DNA of 64,000 nucleotides from Haematobia irritans (GCF_050003625.1 NC_134399.1:38704671-38768670); one strand, 5' to 3'; numbered from the stretch's first letter, positions 22,876 through 35,601 are shown. Made by a program: numbers and translations. The notes: generated from the sequence alone by a model not told the origin.

Positions 22876-23169
22876 ATATATTTAATGTAAAATAAAACTA
22901 CTATTCTAATTTGTAACCTGCTTTTCATTTGTATCTGATAAAAAATGAATTTTTACATTCCTTCTGACTTGTGAAATAAAAGAGATCGTTTCAAAAACGT
23001 AAATAAAATATATAATAATTGTTTTCATATATTCAAATGCAAGTACCCAACAAAAAATTTATCCTAAACATATTTCTTTATTTTGTTAATTCCTGAAAAT
23101 ACTATCATATGAATAAGTGAAATTCAGCGCGGAGACGGTTTAGAACATTTTTAATATGAATTAGAAATA

Positions 23170-24076
23170 AAGGGTGGTTAAAATTTCAAGGGTCGATGTT
23201 GATTTGAATAAAACGCAAACTATTTAGGAAATTATTGTAATTTTATTTTATTATGATATATTGGTATTACTCAATTATGTATGGAACAAAATATAGGCCA
23301 AATGGACGCCGCGACCTCGGTGGCACACCTTCATCCGATGGTCCAAATTTTCGATGACGCTGAGGCATAATGGAGGTTATATGCCGTTAATGTGCCGAAT
23401 TATCTCATCCTTTAGCTCTTGAATTGTTGCTGGCTTATCGACGTACACCTTTTCTTTCAAATAACCCCAAAGAAAAAAGTCCAACGGTGTCAAATCACAT
23501 GATCTTGGCGGCCAATTGACATCGCCATTACGTGAGATAACACGGCCACTGAATTTGTTGCGCAAAAAAGCCATTGTTTCGTTAGTTGTGTGGCAAGTGG
23601 CACCGTCCTGCTGAATCCACATATCGTCCACATCCATATCTTCCAATTCGGGCCATAAAAAGTTCGTTATCATCTCACGATAGCGAACACCATTCACAGT
23701 AACTGCCTGACCGGCCTCATTTTGGAAAAAATATGGCCCGATATGCCGCCAGCCCATAAACCGCACCAAACAGTCCCTCTTTGTGGGTGCATTGGTTTTT
23801 CGACAATCTTGGATTCTCATTCGCCCAAATTCTGTTTATTGACGAAACCACTGAGGTGAAAATGTGCCTCATCACTGAAGATGATTTTCTTCGAAAATTG
23901 ACCGTCCAATGTTGCCATTTCTTGGAACCATTTAACACGTTGTTGGATTGTGTATCTCTCCATGGTTCAAATTGAGTAAGTCTGAAATAGAGAAATGTCA
24001 AATAAAATTCGGAAAAAAACTTGGCGTTTAGGTGTGGTTCACATTCAACATCGGCCCTTATAATTTAACCACCCTT
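23170..24076 (-). mobile_element. Second DD41D Tc1/mariner family, decayed copy
   Basis: Ends AAGGGTGGTTAAAATTTC and, inverted, AATTTAACCACCCTT, with TA at both borders (23168-23169, 24077-24078). The transposase lies on the minus strand in two frames, 24001-23717 and 23820-23377. Visible residues are Asp in WIQQDGATCH and Asp in DLTPLDFFLWGY, again 41 residues apart. The first catalytic Asp region is damaged by a frameshift near 23820, where the frame passes from the SVMRHIFTS side to the CLVRFMGWRHIGPYFF side. The protein is clearly related to, but distinct from, the one at 15.2 and 41.2 kb. The N-terminal HTH part is missing. Confidence 0.9.
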
Positions 24077-24137
24077 TAATTATTTAATCCTTTATATGAC
24101 TTTTGTTAGGATAGTAAATAATGATTTATTAAGCTAG

Positions 24138-24360
24138 ATGTCTTTGTATTGTATTTGGTTTTCCTGTCAGAACATGATGATTATCATAACTGCTTCCAAT
24201 TCCAAAATTAAGTGGTTTTCAACTCGAAAACCGAACATAGTACCTACCCTAAACTCGAACTTAATACCCACCTTTAATCGACAAATATTTCACACTCACC
24301 TGTCTAATAGCCGTTTTAAGGTGGGAACTATATTCGTGGTTCTCCGAAAACACGCTTGAC
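24138..24360. repeat. Rearranged MITE fragments (GTACTATGTTC and GGTGGGTATTAAG families)
   Basis: GGTTTTCAACTCGAAAACCG with ACATAGTACCTACCCT, then ACTCGAACTTAATACCCACC, then AAGGTGGGAACTATATTCG. These are end pieces of the MITE families seen whole at 38386-38620 and 52211-52408, joined head to head. Confidence 0.65.
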
Positions 24361-24495
24361 ATTTCATTGAAAGAGTTCGTTTGAGAACAAACATTTTATT
24401 CAATTAATGCATTTTTGCACTTGTAACTTACCGTTTCTTTTAATTTTTCTACTGTTTCTATAACAAACCAAATAAAACTCGTTGAAATATTGTAT

Positions 24496-24918
24496 TTAAA
24501 TTGTATTAGGTAACTGACAAGCCCGCACGGCAACGAGTTGGAGCAGAACAAATATGGGAGAGAACACTTCACTGTAGTCCAAGTTGGTTTGGCCACTCAA
24601 TTTTAAACACAACAAATATTTAAAAATTGCTACTAAGAATAAAAAATATGTGCTCCACATAAAACGGTGTAATGCTTTGCGCTTGTTATCGGAATCCAAG
24701 TACATACGTAATAGGACGATGATGCAGAAATATCCATTGCATATGTCTACACAAAATAGTGGACTGAATATTGTAAACCAATCCACTGTATTTTTTGCTA
24801 TAGTACCAGAAATTCGAAATGCAAGCCTTATTGTGAAAACAAGGAGGCCGCACAAATTAACCATAATCTCAAATTCTGTGAGGCCGAGCCAACGTACAAG
24901 CTCTGATAGTTTAAACAT
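24496..24918 (-). CDS. TMEM203-like four-pass membrane protein
   Basis: Single-exon, 140 aa, with a true ATG at 24918 and stop at 24496. The start MFKLSELVRWLGLTEFEI, the hydrophobic segments at about residues 18-38, 50-70, 85-105 and 115-133, and the end FVLLQLVAVRACQ fit the TMEM203 family. That family is about 136 aa long, lies in the ER/endolysosomal membrane and is linked to calcium homeostasis and STING signalling in mammals. An AATAAA signal lies on the same strand at 24400-24395. The neighbour Dbp80 is convergent, with a DD41D element between them. The fly gene is otherwise little characterised. The frame is intact. Confidence 0.88.
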   Translation of the reverse strand: MFKLSELVRWLGLTEFEIMVNLCGLLVFTIRLAFRISGTIAKNTVDWFTIFSPLFCVDICNGYFCIIVLLRMYLDSDNKRKALHRFMWSTYFLFLVAIFKYLLCLKLSGQTNLDYSEVFSPIFVLLQLVAVRACQLPNTI

Positions 24919-24959
24919 GTTCTTAGTTTCTTGACTTTCAAAATTATTATCTGGTTATT

Positions 24960-26314
24960 ATCTCAGAAAGAGCTTCCATCAACTTCCAGTATAGAATTTC
25001 GAATAATTTTTATATGAATTGCAGAATTATTCCGTTTTTGTATTGTAACATCCTCGTCATCGCAAAGAGGGTGATATTCATCTGTAATGAAATTGATGGA
25101 AAATGATAAATATTGTATGCTTTTAATAGTGATTAAAGATTGTAATCCGAACCAAACAAATAAAAACCTTTTTAAATTTCTTAGTGTCGACTATTTGAGT
25201 TTTGTAATAGTGAATTTTCCGATCTTTCAATTTTGGGAAAGTTGAATTCAATCTTTCGATTTTTTTTGTTGAAAATTTAGGAAATTTTCCAATTTATTCA
25301 AAATGCGACTTTGGTTAAGGTGAATGAATTAAATATCAAAAGGTGTATACAAGTATCATTTTTATTAAAAAATAAAGTGGTTTCCATATCGTGGATGAAA
25401 TTTGCCCTATCAGCAATCATCCTACAGGTGATAAGAGGATAACAAAAAAGGATTGCTATGGAGGTTTAGAATGGACCGAACGTATTTTATTTTTTATATA
25501 TTTCTTATTTCTCCAATAAAAAAAAATATATTTACTTTTGAACATACTCTAGGAATTTAAGCTCCCCTTTCCGATGTCGTAATTCGTCATTATTTTAAAT
25601 ATTATTGCTTTGAATTAAGTTTTAGTTAATAGGAATATAAAAAAATCTTCAAATTTTTCGATGTAACACAATTCTATCCAAGAATCTAACGGGCTCTCAA
25701 TTTTTTCGATGCATATTAATAGGTATTTTTATACTTATCTTGCTTATTAAAGTATAAGATGCTACTTTTGTTGAACAATGAACCCAACAAACTGTATGTA
25801 TTGTCGATAACTCTCAAATTTGATTTTTACTCAGTTATTTCTTAAAAAACCCACGTGAAAGGCTCCTATGAGAACTTACCTGTTAATTGTATCGTTGATG
25901 TGTTTATGGAGTAAGTAAGGGTGTCATTAGAATTGACAACCAAATCTAGCGCTAGGTTCAGACCCCTATTTACAGCATTACCCAAACAATGTATATAAAT
26001 CTCCTTTAGTCCGGAGTTCAAAAGATTCTTGCAGTAAGTTTGTTGTGCCTATCGAATAAAAATTTTATACAATTTATATAAAGATATTCAACTATCCATA
26101 CCTTATAATTCGATTTCGCTGTTATATATATGTCGTTTTGTCGCTTCCTTTGGGGCTTAGTCGGAATCTTCTTCCTATGGAGGCTATTCATCTCTGTCCT
26201 ATGGAGCACGTAGTGTTGGGAAAGTAACGAGTATTTGATTACAAGTACTCGTTACTGACTAATTTTTTGAGTACTCGTTACAACTAAATGAGTACTCAAT
26301 ATCTTCAATACAAT
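24960..26314. other. intergenic, no gene recognised
   Basis: AT-rich. A small frame at 26018-26209 has no family resemblance. At 26225-26300 the word GTAACGAGTA and its variants repeat in both orientations (GAGTACTCGTTAC), a short inverted repeat typical of repeat debris. Confidence 0.5.
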
Positions 26315-26816
26315 CCCAATATACACAAACGTTGAAAAATGCTAAAATTCAACAGTTTTTCAAACAATAAGGACAATTATGCGCTTTACAGACTATCAGT
26401 TATTCCGGACGGAATGTCGGTGTTTGTAAAGAATCTTATAGTGTGTCGGATCGATACGACTTGTCGGCGATGACTAAATAATCGGTAAATATGTTATCGG
26501 TCCCATAAACATGCAGCAGTATCGATTATGCCTTCGGACTTAACTTATAATGTGCACAATATATGGGATATGTACGACACGAGCACTGTCGTCCGGAATA
26601 ACTGATAGTCTGTAAAGCGCATTATAGCATTATGTGACTTTACCACATCCCAATAAACACAGGATGAGCGCTTTTCAAATGAAACAACTTTTCAGTTTGA
26701 GTAGAGAACGCGATTTTCTCAACAATTTCTCAACTTGAATATTACCCTAATCCTTTGAAAAAATGTTTGAAAAATTGTTGAAATTTAGCATTTTTCAAAC
26801 GTTTGTGTCTATTGGG
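26315..26816. mobile_element. CCCAATAAACAC-family element, short copy
   Basis: Left CCCAATATACACAAACGTTG and right CAAACGTTTGTGTCTATTGG are inverted ends. A second internal CCCAATAAACACAGGATGAG start lies at about 26647. A GCGCTTTACAG MITE (26391-26620) is inserted with ATTAT on both sides. It is related to the large element at 35740-37815. Confidence 0.75.
26391..26620. mobile_element. MITE, GCGCTTTACAG family, copy 2
   Basis: About 230 bp, ends GCGCTTTACAGACTATCAG and exact complement. It is flanked by ATTAT at 26386-26390 and 26621-26625, a plausible 5-bp target duplication. Interior nearly identical to the 42.8-kb copy. Confidence 0.9.
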
Positions 26817-26967
26817 ATAATTTAAAAATTTAATTTAATTTTAATTAATAATTAATTTTAATTAAATTAATTTTTAATATAATTTATTTGATTTATATAT
26901 ATAAGACATTTCGATCACAAAATTAAAATTGTTCATTAATATGCAGGCAATTTGAAATAAATACTCT

Positions 26968-27192
26968 AAAGGTGAGTACTATGTTCGTATTTTTCACCAA
27001 AACACTAAATTAAAAGTACAAAAATCTGTGTGAAGACGATTATATTTTTATAAAGTCTTGTGAAATAATGAATGGAAAAGATCTAAGGAATTGATTGTGA
27101 ACCATTTTATATTTATAATTTAATTAATTTAAAAAGGTAAACGTGAAAACAAGCTGGTTTTCAGCGTGAAAACTGAACATAGTACTCAGCTT
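26968..27192. mobile_element. MITE, GTACTATGTTCG family
   Basis: AAGGTGAGTACTATGTTCG at the left and CTGAACATAGTACTCAGCTT at the right are inverted. The interior TTTTTCACCAAAACACTAAA recurs reversed at 33970-34154. Non-coding. Confidence 0.75.
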
Positions 27193-28456
27193 AAAGCATA
27201 AAATGGGCGCTGGACAGTTTCGGTCCCTACAAATCTCCGGGGCTGGACCGAATCTCCCCGAGTATGCTACAGGTAGCCTTCGATACACTGGGTGACTTCT
27301 ATAAGGAGCTTCTCGCGGCGTGCTTGGAACACGCGTATTACCGAAGGCTTGGCAAAGGGTAAATGTGATTTTTAGACTCGCTTGGAAATGCGGTAAGCAG
27401 ACACGTGGAACTTGTTGCTTCAGTTGGGCGAAATATTAGGATGGACTTTATGGCGACTCAGCATGCATATGGGGTCGATTGAGGTCGATTATACCAAGTA
27501 TAGAGGAGTGGAGAGAGGGACGCATCCATTTTGGAGACCTGAACATATGTACGGACGGCTCGAAGATGGATGAGGGCACGGGCAGTGGTATCTACTGCGA
27601 AGAGCTGGGTATCAGCGATTCATACAAGATGGATGACGGATGCAGCATCTTTCAGGCAGAGGTGTTCGCCATTGCGAAGGCTGCAGAACTACTGTTGATG
27701 AGGCCGATATTCAGGAGCAATAAAGGCCTTAGGAAACCCGAACATAACGTCGAAGGTAATCAGCCGCTGTCGTAGAGAGCTTAAAGTTCTCACTGAACAG
27801 CATAATATCACTCTATGCTGGGTACCTGGACATTATGGAATAAGGGGAAATGAGGAGGCGGACGTGTTGGCTAAAGAAGGCGCGTGAGGGACGAACGACA
27901 TCGTTACAGATGTCTTCCCCCGCTATCCTTATTTACTTACAGGATCAATAAAAGATATGAGGATTTATGAAAGGAACGCTGGGCTTCATCTGCGACCTGC
28001 GAGAAAACCAAGTTGATTTGCGACGACAAGAGCCGCAAGAACTCTGATTTCCTGATGGCGACCCGCAGAGATGATCTGAGAGCACTGGTAGGCATCATAA
28101 CAGGACACAACACCTCTGAAAAACACATGGTAAGGATTGGCTTAATGACTGATGATATTTGTAGATGGTGTCTGAATCCAGAGGCAACAGAAGACTCCTA
28201 CTATTTTCTGTGCCAGTGTCCAGCATTATCCTTTAGAAGAAACAAGATACTGGGCTCTTTTTTCTTTCAGGATATAACGGACGTACGGAACTGCAACATG
28301 AAGGATATACTTGCCTTCATAAAGGCCTGCAAACTCAAATGATTGAGGAGGACGAAGAAGAACAACAATGAGGAAACACAATGGATCAACATGATCTAAT
28401 TGGGAGACAGCCCTTCAGTTACGGGCTGGTCTCATCCTCCATAACTTAACCTAACC
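27193..28456 (+). mobile_element. LINE remnant with RT start and RNase H (LOA/I/R1-like)
   Basis: A damaged ORF2. It begins with SFGPYKSPGLDGISPSMLQ (about 27205-27265), the RT finger motif of this clade. A large deletion follows, then an RNase H domain (ICTDGSKMDEGTGSG near 27545-27590, then CSIFQAEVFAIAKA near 27643-27685). The RNase H is disrupted near 27730, with WVPGH at about 27821. A C-terminal Cys/His-like region (CRWCLNPEATED...LCQCPAL, 28160-28230) ends at a stop near 28340. The 3' UTR finishes in ACTTAACCTAACC at about 28444-28456, the same tail as the local SINE. An RNase H in ORF2 fits the I/LOA/R1 branch. Confidence 0.85.
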
Positions 28457-28725
28457 ATAGTCGGTTGCAGTATGGTCAAAATTGCCTTCAAAGCGAGTCG
28501 TTGAATTTCTCCAATGCGTCGTTCAGATTATAAGTTTTTCCGGAAAATGAACATATATAATTTGGACTAGTTTTACTCATATCAGAGAAAGTTAATACTC
28601 TTTCGAGGGGTTCACAAAGGGTGCATTGAGTAACCCCCAGAAAAAGTAATCTACATACCTTCACAATTTGTATGCTCAGGAAATGGCCAGAAAAAAATCC
28701 TACATTCATAGGAAAAAAATCCGGT

Positions 28726-28990
28726 TAAAGGTAAGTATTACGTTTGAGTTGAGCCGCTAAAACCGAAATAAAATCATTAAAAACTGTATCTCTTTGATGC
28801 AAATTTTATTAAAACTTGATGGGGAATACATCAAAGCACCTTTTCACAAAGTTTAAATTTAGTTTGGATCAATCGTTTTTTAGTTGACGTGGGTGATTGA
28901 ATTTTGCATTTCCATGATTGGAGAAATTTTAATTAGAAGTTATTAGTAGAATTAATTTCTTAATTGAAATCAAAAATATTTTTTCTGCGT
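28726..28990. repeat. MITE fragment plus AT-rich repeat
   Basis: GGTAAGTATTACGTTTGAGT and AACTTGATGGGGAATACATC match the 52211-52408 family, truncated at the right. From about 28895 the AATTGAAAT / TTTCTTAATTGAAAT words match the repeat at 52430-53750 and 61540-61760. Confidence 0.6.
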
Positions 28991-29107
28991 AGTAGAATCG
29001 CGGATCACTCGATTATCTCTTCGGTCAGCTATTGGTTGATGTTCAAACAGTTGAATTTACCTCAATTTAAGCATTGATTTCCAGTAACCTCCTTTGTTGT
29101 AGTGAAA

Positions 29108-30535
29108 ATATCGATGTCTACATTCGAGAGTGCGCTAAGTCTAAAAACTGAATTTTACAGGAGACGGGTTTAAAGTTTATTTGGAATTTCTCAAAAACCG
29201 TATAAGATAGAAATTCATTTTTTCGGTGTTAAAATCATATTTATTGTAGAATTTTTTTAGAATGTGCGAATTCCAAATACTGACATTAAAACGTGGCTAA
29301 AATTGACTTAGACCACTTTGGAATGAACATAAAGCTTTGCGTTGTTCATCTAAGTGGACTTAGCCTCCTTTTATCGGAATTTTTTCTGACATTGGTCGCC
29401 TAAGTACATATAGCATATTATGGCTTGGAGAATCAAAATGTAACAACTTACTTAGCCTATGTTTCAATATGTTACAAAAACAGTTATATAGAGTGTTATA
29501 CATTTAATTTTAACCTAAAACAAAAATTAATAATTCCTGGCGAAATAGTTCAAACAAATTCGCCCATATGTTTCTATATAAATATTTCGATGTAATACGC
29601 TGACAACTTTCTCCAATCTAAACTGTTCTAAGTTTACTTACACATGCGAAATGTTTTTGTTTAATCGGGGAATAACATGCTAAGTAAACATAGCGACACA
29701 CATGTAACACATGATACAATGATTATAAGGTAACCTTATTCCGACAGGTGACTTCGAACGGCTCATCATAATGTCAAAAATATTGTTGACATTTTTAAAT
29801 TAGGTTTATTTTTCCACATCAGTACAGCAAGTTTAACCTTATAGTAAGTACTGTATAAAAAGTTATTACATATGTTGTAATTAACGTCTTAAATTTAAAT
29901 TGTATTTGAAATTCGGAGAAGCAAAATTCAACGGAAAATGCGAAAGTGTTGTCTGGATACAGAAATTCCAAAATTATTGCACGCGTTCGAATATTTCCAC
30001 TCACAATGTATTTCCATACCAAACAAAAAAACATTTCTCATGAGCAACACAAAATCAAAACAAACATTTTTGTATTTGTTTATTTACTTTTTACCGACAT
30101 TTAGTTTGACGTTATGATGAGCTGCTTTTATGTTTTTGTTGTTATTTTTGTTCTACAGAGGCTACCTTACAATCATTGTATCATGCATGTAACACACATG
30201 TAAATGTAACATATCATGTGTATGCTAAGTAGACTTAGATAGCATAGTAAAAACAAATGTACATTGTAAGGAATGCTATGTTTACTAAGTTTTGAAAAAT
30301 ATTTTACAGTTCTGTTCTAAACAGTACTAACTAACCTTAGCACTTTTTGGAATGGGCATTTTTTACAACTTTAGTCGCAGGCTAAGTACAATTTTTACCA
30401 TAACTTTTGATAGAAGTGTCCGATAGCTTCGACCTTTTGTCAGGACTCAAGTCACATCAATCCGAATACAAAAATAGGAACTCCATCAAAACAAGCAAAG
30501 TCGACTTAGCGTACTCTGGAATTGAGACATCGATA
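29108..30535. mobile_element. Inverted-repeat (foldback-like) element, about 1.4 kb
   Basis: ATATCGATGTCTACATTCG...GCGCTAAGT (29108-29140) is mirrored by ACTTAGCGTACTCTGG...GACATCGATAT (30504-30535). A second inner pair is ACATGATACAATGATTATAA (about 29708) against TTACAATCATTGTATCATGC (about 30168). The element is full of CTTAG/CTAAG words. No protein is recognisable. Confidence 0.7.
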
Positions 30536-30841
30536 TGTCGAAACCAATTATATCGATGCTAGCAGAACGTAACACGTAATTATTTTGTCTTGTTACATTT
30601 TAATATTTATTATAATATTAGTATAAAAAAGAGAAAATACGTTATTGTTTAATAAATAGTTGTGGTTAATTACATATACGTTAATAACCCATTAAGGCAC
30701 GTTAAATTCAAAATAATATAATTGTTGAATACATAGTTCACTTAGCCAAGCAGGTTATTTCGACAATTCACTCGCGAAAAGTACCTAGTAGGCAATTGCA
30801 GCTCTTACTATTGAATCCACCAAAGCAATAAATATATACGT

Positions 30842-33800
30842 TTAGGCGAAATTTCTGAAGGTAGTAAATAAGCTATACAATACTCGCAACGTTGATTTTA
30901 AATCCATGTTCACAATATCTAAAAAAGAAAGAAAAAATATTAATTGGAGTATATCGAGATTTATACGAATGAAAATTATTTTAAGTGCAATTAAACAAAA
31001 AACTGATTCTGAATCGATTGACATATATATATCTAGAGTTGTAGAGCAAAAATTTGTGGTCAAAGTTATTATGCAGTGATCATATCGTGGTTTAGGGAAT
31101 AAAAACTACGGACAAGGGAAATGTTCTCCTTTCTGCTTAGCCTCCCTCCATATTTCCTTCAAATTTCAATAAAAGCAGACTGATTAAATTTCTAGGTATA
31201 CTTTCAGTGTCTTCTCTCCAAAAAATCGGATTTGAATCTTCACAAATTCGGACAAGGGACAATCAAGTAATCTTTTTAAAGGCATATGCATATAGTTCCT
31301 ATATATCAGAAAAGATAAGTTAGTAGTAACTAGAACAAATGAGGTTATTAATCAAGTTTTAAAGAAACGTCAGACAAGAATTACACAGTATGGTTGCTTC
31401 TCTTGAATTTTCTAGCTAAATGGGTCAGCCAGCTAAATGGGTCTAAGCTTTGCCATCACATTACATTACTTACCTTCGGGGCGTGCTTTGGGCTTTGGCA
31501 AACCGGCATCTTGCATAAGATCGAACGAAAAGCCTACATTGGCAACCATCTGATCTGTGTCTTGCGGTGTCAAATGGAACTCATGTAAAGGTACAAAAAA
31601 TCCTCCCAGTAAGCCCATTAGAAGACATAGATATACACCATCTCGAAAGTCGCTGTTCAAGTCATTGATCTCAAAATTTAACTTGGACAAATGCTTGTTG
31701 ACGAATGTGATAAGTGATTTTTTAACAACTGCTAGTTTGTCGGGTGCACAATCAAATAATGTGTCAAAGGCATCTTTTTCACAACGCATTCCAACATCAT
31801 CATATTCCGAAGTTATTTGTTCTTGAAATTTTCTGTAAGTAAGTTGGTCATAGCTAAAACTTCAAATAATAAAAAGGTAAAAACTTACTGAGCATTCAAA
31901 ACACCTCCATTCTTTTGAGCGATTACCACGGTTACAAAAACGTTCTCTGGAAGTCTAACCGGTGCTCTAAAATGTCTAACCAATGCAACCAGTAAGTGCA
32001 AAATAGCTACAATATTTTTTGTATGAACACTCTCAACGGACCATTTTGGTATCTTCTGATGAAAACCTAAAGTCTAAAAAAAGAAAAACAAACATTGAGC
32101 ATAACAAAGCATGTGGCGAAATTGTACTTATTATAATTTATTGAAGTTAAGTCCGAGCAATTTATACTATGAAATTAATTGTTTTGGTTATATTCTATGT
32201 TAAGTAAACTTTGTTTGGATTTTGCTTGTATTCAAATTTGAGTTGTTCCAAAAGGTGAATCTGAACACCATATCCAGACATTTTTTTGTACTTTTCAAAC
32301 TCCGTTAAATTTTAAAACTTATGTGGGGCCAAAAGGTGAATCTAGATATTTAAAAATTTAATGCCAAATGTAGGATTATTTTGGATACTCTTGGTTATCT
32401 CATCGCAGAAAACTTCATTCTTTGGTACAAAAAAAAACTAACGATTTTATCGTAGTATTGTAAAAACTTACGTGGTTTACAGCATTCAACACAATGTTCA
32501 ATTTTTGACGCTGACCTTCTTCTGACTGTGTAACTTCAAGAACATCTAACTTTTTCCCTGTTAATTTCTCCCACAGCTTGTGTAATACCTTTTAAATTTC
32601 ACTATTAGCATTTAAATAATGAACTCGTATTTCTGTTAATACCTGACCATCATACATATCCTCATCAATGCTCTGTACTATAATACGTTGCTCGGCTAAT
32701 TCATCGTTTATCCAATCAATTAGAATCTGCTGCAATTTACGTACTTCTGGATCATTCATCGATTGAGGGTCTATTACAGTACGTTGTTCATGATCACCTT
32801 TAATACAAAACAAAACTTTAGAATTCTTATATCCAGAATATTCAGCTTTTGCAGCAAAACTTACGTAGAGCATAGTCCTCCGGAGGTATATCGATTTGAC
32901 TTGGAGAACCGGGGGAATCAATTGCATGTTTTCCTTCTTCCTGAACTTTTTGTACTGCAAATAAATTATTTGTATCATATATATTTATTCTTTACAATAA
33001 AATAAACTATGAATAATTCAGATGCATAATTTAAAGATAATTGATATAATCTAGGTATAATGAGTAGTCTCTGGATTTAATATTCAAAATTGGCGTTAAT
33101 TTCAATGTTATGTAAGAATGTATTTTTTTTCAAACGTTTTTTTAACCTAAAATTTTTACCACTTCTTGTCCGCCGACTACTGTTTTAGCAGATTTTTCTA
33201 TCGGTGTAACAAATCTTACAAGAAAAAAATAACCCCAAGAAAATAAATAACAATATTAATGGGATTCCAAGTACGCTAAAATTTTTTGTAGTTTTTATAA
33301 GAATTAAGAAAAGATCATCTGGAGATGTGGGTGTTATTATTTTGTCATGACTCACAAAATTCGCATGGATAGTGTTGCTCCGTTAATGTTGTTAATTGAT
33401 AAAAAGGATTAATGCTGGTTGAATTTCAATCAGTATTTACTAGAGGAGATATGCGTGTATTCTTTGATTTTTGAATGACTGATGTCCGATATTTCTAGTT
33501 TTGTTTTGGATGATCACAGCAGAGATTAGACCCCTAATGATCTATAGTGTTGCTATCTGGCGAGAAACAACTACAACAGCGCTATAGCTATTGTAGGAAA
33601 AAGCTCAAAATATTGACCGGAGGACTTGAAAGGTTCAAAGCTCCTTTAATTTAGATTCTGATGGCTTTGTTCATTGTTGTCCAATTTTAAAAAATATCCG
33701 GGAACGCAGTAGTCTCACACGTTTTAAAATAACTGGGACACAACGGAGTAAATTTTTATACCTTTCTTATGATTGATACCTCAGACATGCTTTGTATCAC

Positions 33801-35601
33801 AAAAAAGGCACAAAAGTTGTGCTGAGCTAACCGCAAGATTGTTTTTGTACACAATTCAAGCCTTATTCCAAACCGTTGACGAACTTTTCAAGACAGGTTC
33901 CTGCACTTTAAGCTCGTTTTACCTAATTTCTTGAATGGTGGCGTTCGTTTTTATTTCTAATTTTAAGTATAACGCTGAGTACTATTTTCAGTTTTCAAGC
34001 TGAAAATCAGCTTGTTTTCAAGGTTACTTTTTTTAATTAATTAATATAGAAATATAAAATTATTTGCAATCAATTTCTTGGATCTTTTCCTTCCAATATT
34101 TTTGTACTTTTAGTTTAGTGTGTTGGTGAAAAATCCGAACATAGTACACACCTTAATACATAAAAATTAGAGTTTAACATAACCTAAAAATGAGTGAGTG
34201 AATCGTAATTTCTTAAAATTTGCGGCTGACGCAAAAAATCAGTCCGAGCGGTGTGATGAAAACCTTTCCTTCCTCAGATATATTTTTTTATTTTTATTTA
34301 TTTCAAAAATTCCGTAATATAAAGCCTATAAGGCCAATTAAATTATATTATAACAAAATCTGAGTAAATCATTATTATAAAGTTAAGTACTCAAAATAGT
34401 CTATATACGTTTATAATATTATTCTTGCAGTATTAAAGTGGCTCCCCAGCCATAAATAAAAAAAAGAAAAACAAAGAAGAAAAATTTTATCATCAAAACA
34501 ATCCCATAACATGGTAAAAAAAATGAACTAAAAATACTGAATTAGAAAATATAATAAAATGTAAATATGTATGAGTATAAAAGCCACAAGTGACTGAAAA
34601 CATTACACAGATTGGGGTGTAGAGGAAAAAAATCCATTATAATTCCTTAAATATAGTTTTTGTTCTCTCCAGCGTTTCATTTGGATTTTTGAAAAGCCTC
34701 CTACATGATATTCTTGCGGTCGATTCTCATTTTTGCCTGTATCATAATATAAAAGTAATCCAGGTACAATGGAGAATAACACAACAAATATTTTGATGGC
34801 TAATGGTCGGTGGTGCTTAGACTTTATATGTAGTTTCAAATCTTATGTTTACAAGCTGATATAGTATGAAAAAGCTCTTTGGCCTTTTTTTTTTCTTTTT
34901 TAAGTAGGCCATAATCTTCCATTTCAGTACATTATTCATATATTCATATTAGTGACTTTATGGGTATCACATAATTCGTTAGGATACATCCATTTACGCC
35001 TGTACAGCATCCTACAACGTATACCTGACAAACTATATCATAAACAATAAATGTACCAATACAATAAAGTTTTAGAACCTGTCTTATGTGTTTGGTGACT
35101 ACATATGTAAAAACCTTGAAATTTAGCACAACATATGAAGTTTGACTATATTAATAAATGTAATTCCATAATCAAAATACAATAACACCAGAGATTTGCC
35201 TCAAATAATTAATTTCGTTTGACCGTAAGAGAGAGGAAAAATTGTTATTCATGCTTTCTTGGTAAATTTAAATTTCCACAACAGCAATAAACCTCACGTA
35301 GAACTACTCTCTGGAATGAAAATAGTTCGCATTCTTTAATACAAAAGTTGGAGTAGCTAACATGAAATGCAAAAAAAACTATTCAGTGTGTATGTTTATG
35401 TAAATATCTATGTATCCAAATTAATTATAAACAATGACGTAATGTTCACCTATGCCTTGAGAACTTGTATATTTTCTTACCTTCCTTAGTTCCTTTTTTT
35501 CTACCTAAAGTACTGAATTTATCCCAAAAACTTTCTTCTTTTTCACTAGACTTTATCGGAGTATTGGAATGCGGAGATTTGGGGCGGCTTAATGTACTCA
35601 T
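30842..35601 (-). CDS. parvin: Parvin (integrin-linked kinase partner)
   Basis: Focal-adhesion scaffold that binds integrin-linked kinase and actin as part of the IPP complex at muscle attachment sites (family knowledge). Seven exons on the minus strand: 35601-35481, 32954-32865, 32797-32643, 32588-32472, 32073-31889, 31832-31474 and 30918-30842. Total 1104 bases, 367 aa, complete. The N-terminus has the conserved KEESFWDKFSTLGRKK. Two calponin-homology domains follow: CH1 from about residue 90 (VRKLQQILIDWINDEL... LVRHFRAPVRLPENV) and CH2 from about residue 240 (LFDCAPDKLAVVKKSLITFV... FRDGVYLCLLMGLLGGFFVPL). The protein ends DLKSTLRVLYSLFTTFR. Intron 3 is only 54 bases. Intron 1 (2.5 kb) holds a MITE. 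No damage seen. Confidence 0.96.
33970..34154. mobile_element. MITE, GTACTATGTTCG family, in parvin intron 1
   Basis: CGCTGAGTACTATTTTCAG at the left and GAACATAGTACACACCTTA at the right. The interior is the reverse of the 26968-27192 copy (TTTAGTTTAGTGTGTTGGTG). Confidence 0.7.
34160..35470. other. rest of parvin intron 1
   Basis: No second gene is supported. A 78-codon hydrophobic frame at 34603-34839 (minus) lacks an ATG start. AT-rich runs and CAAATTAATT-type words suggest decayed repeats. Confidence 0.5.

Noticed and set aside
34603..34839. Small membrane protein gene nested in parvin intron 1
   Set aside because: The hydrophobic frame has no ATG at its start (first codon TTG, stop just upstream) and no convincing upstream exon; possible but unsupported.
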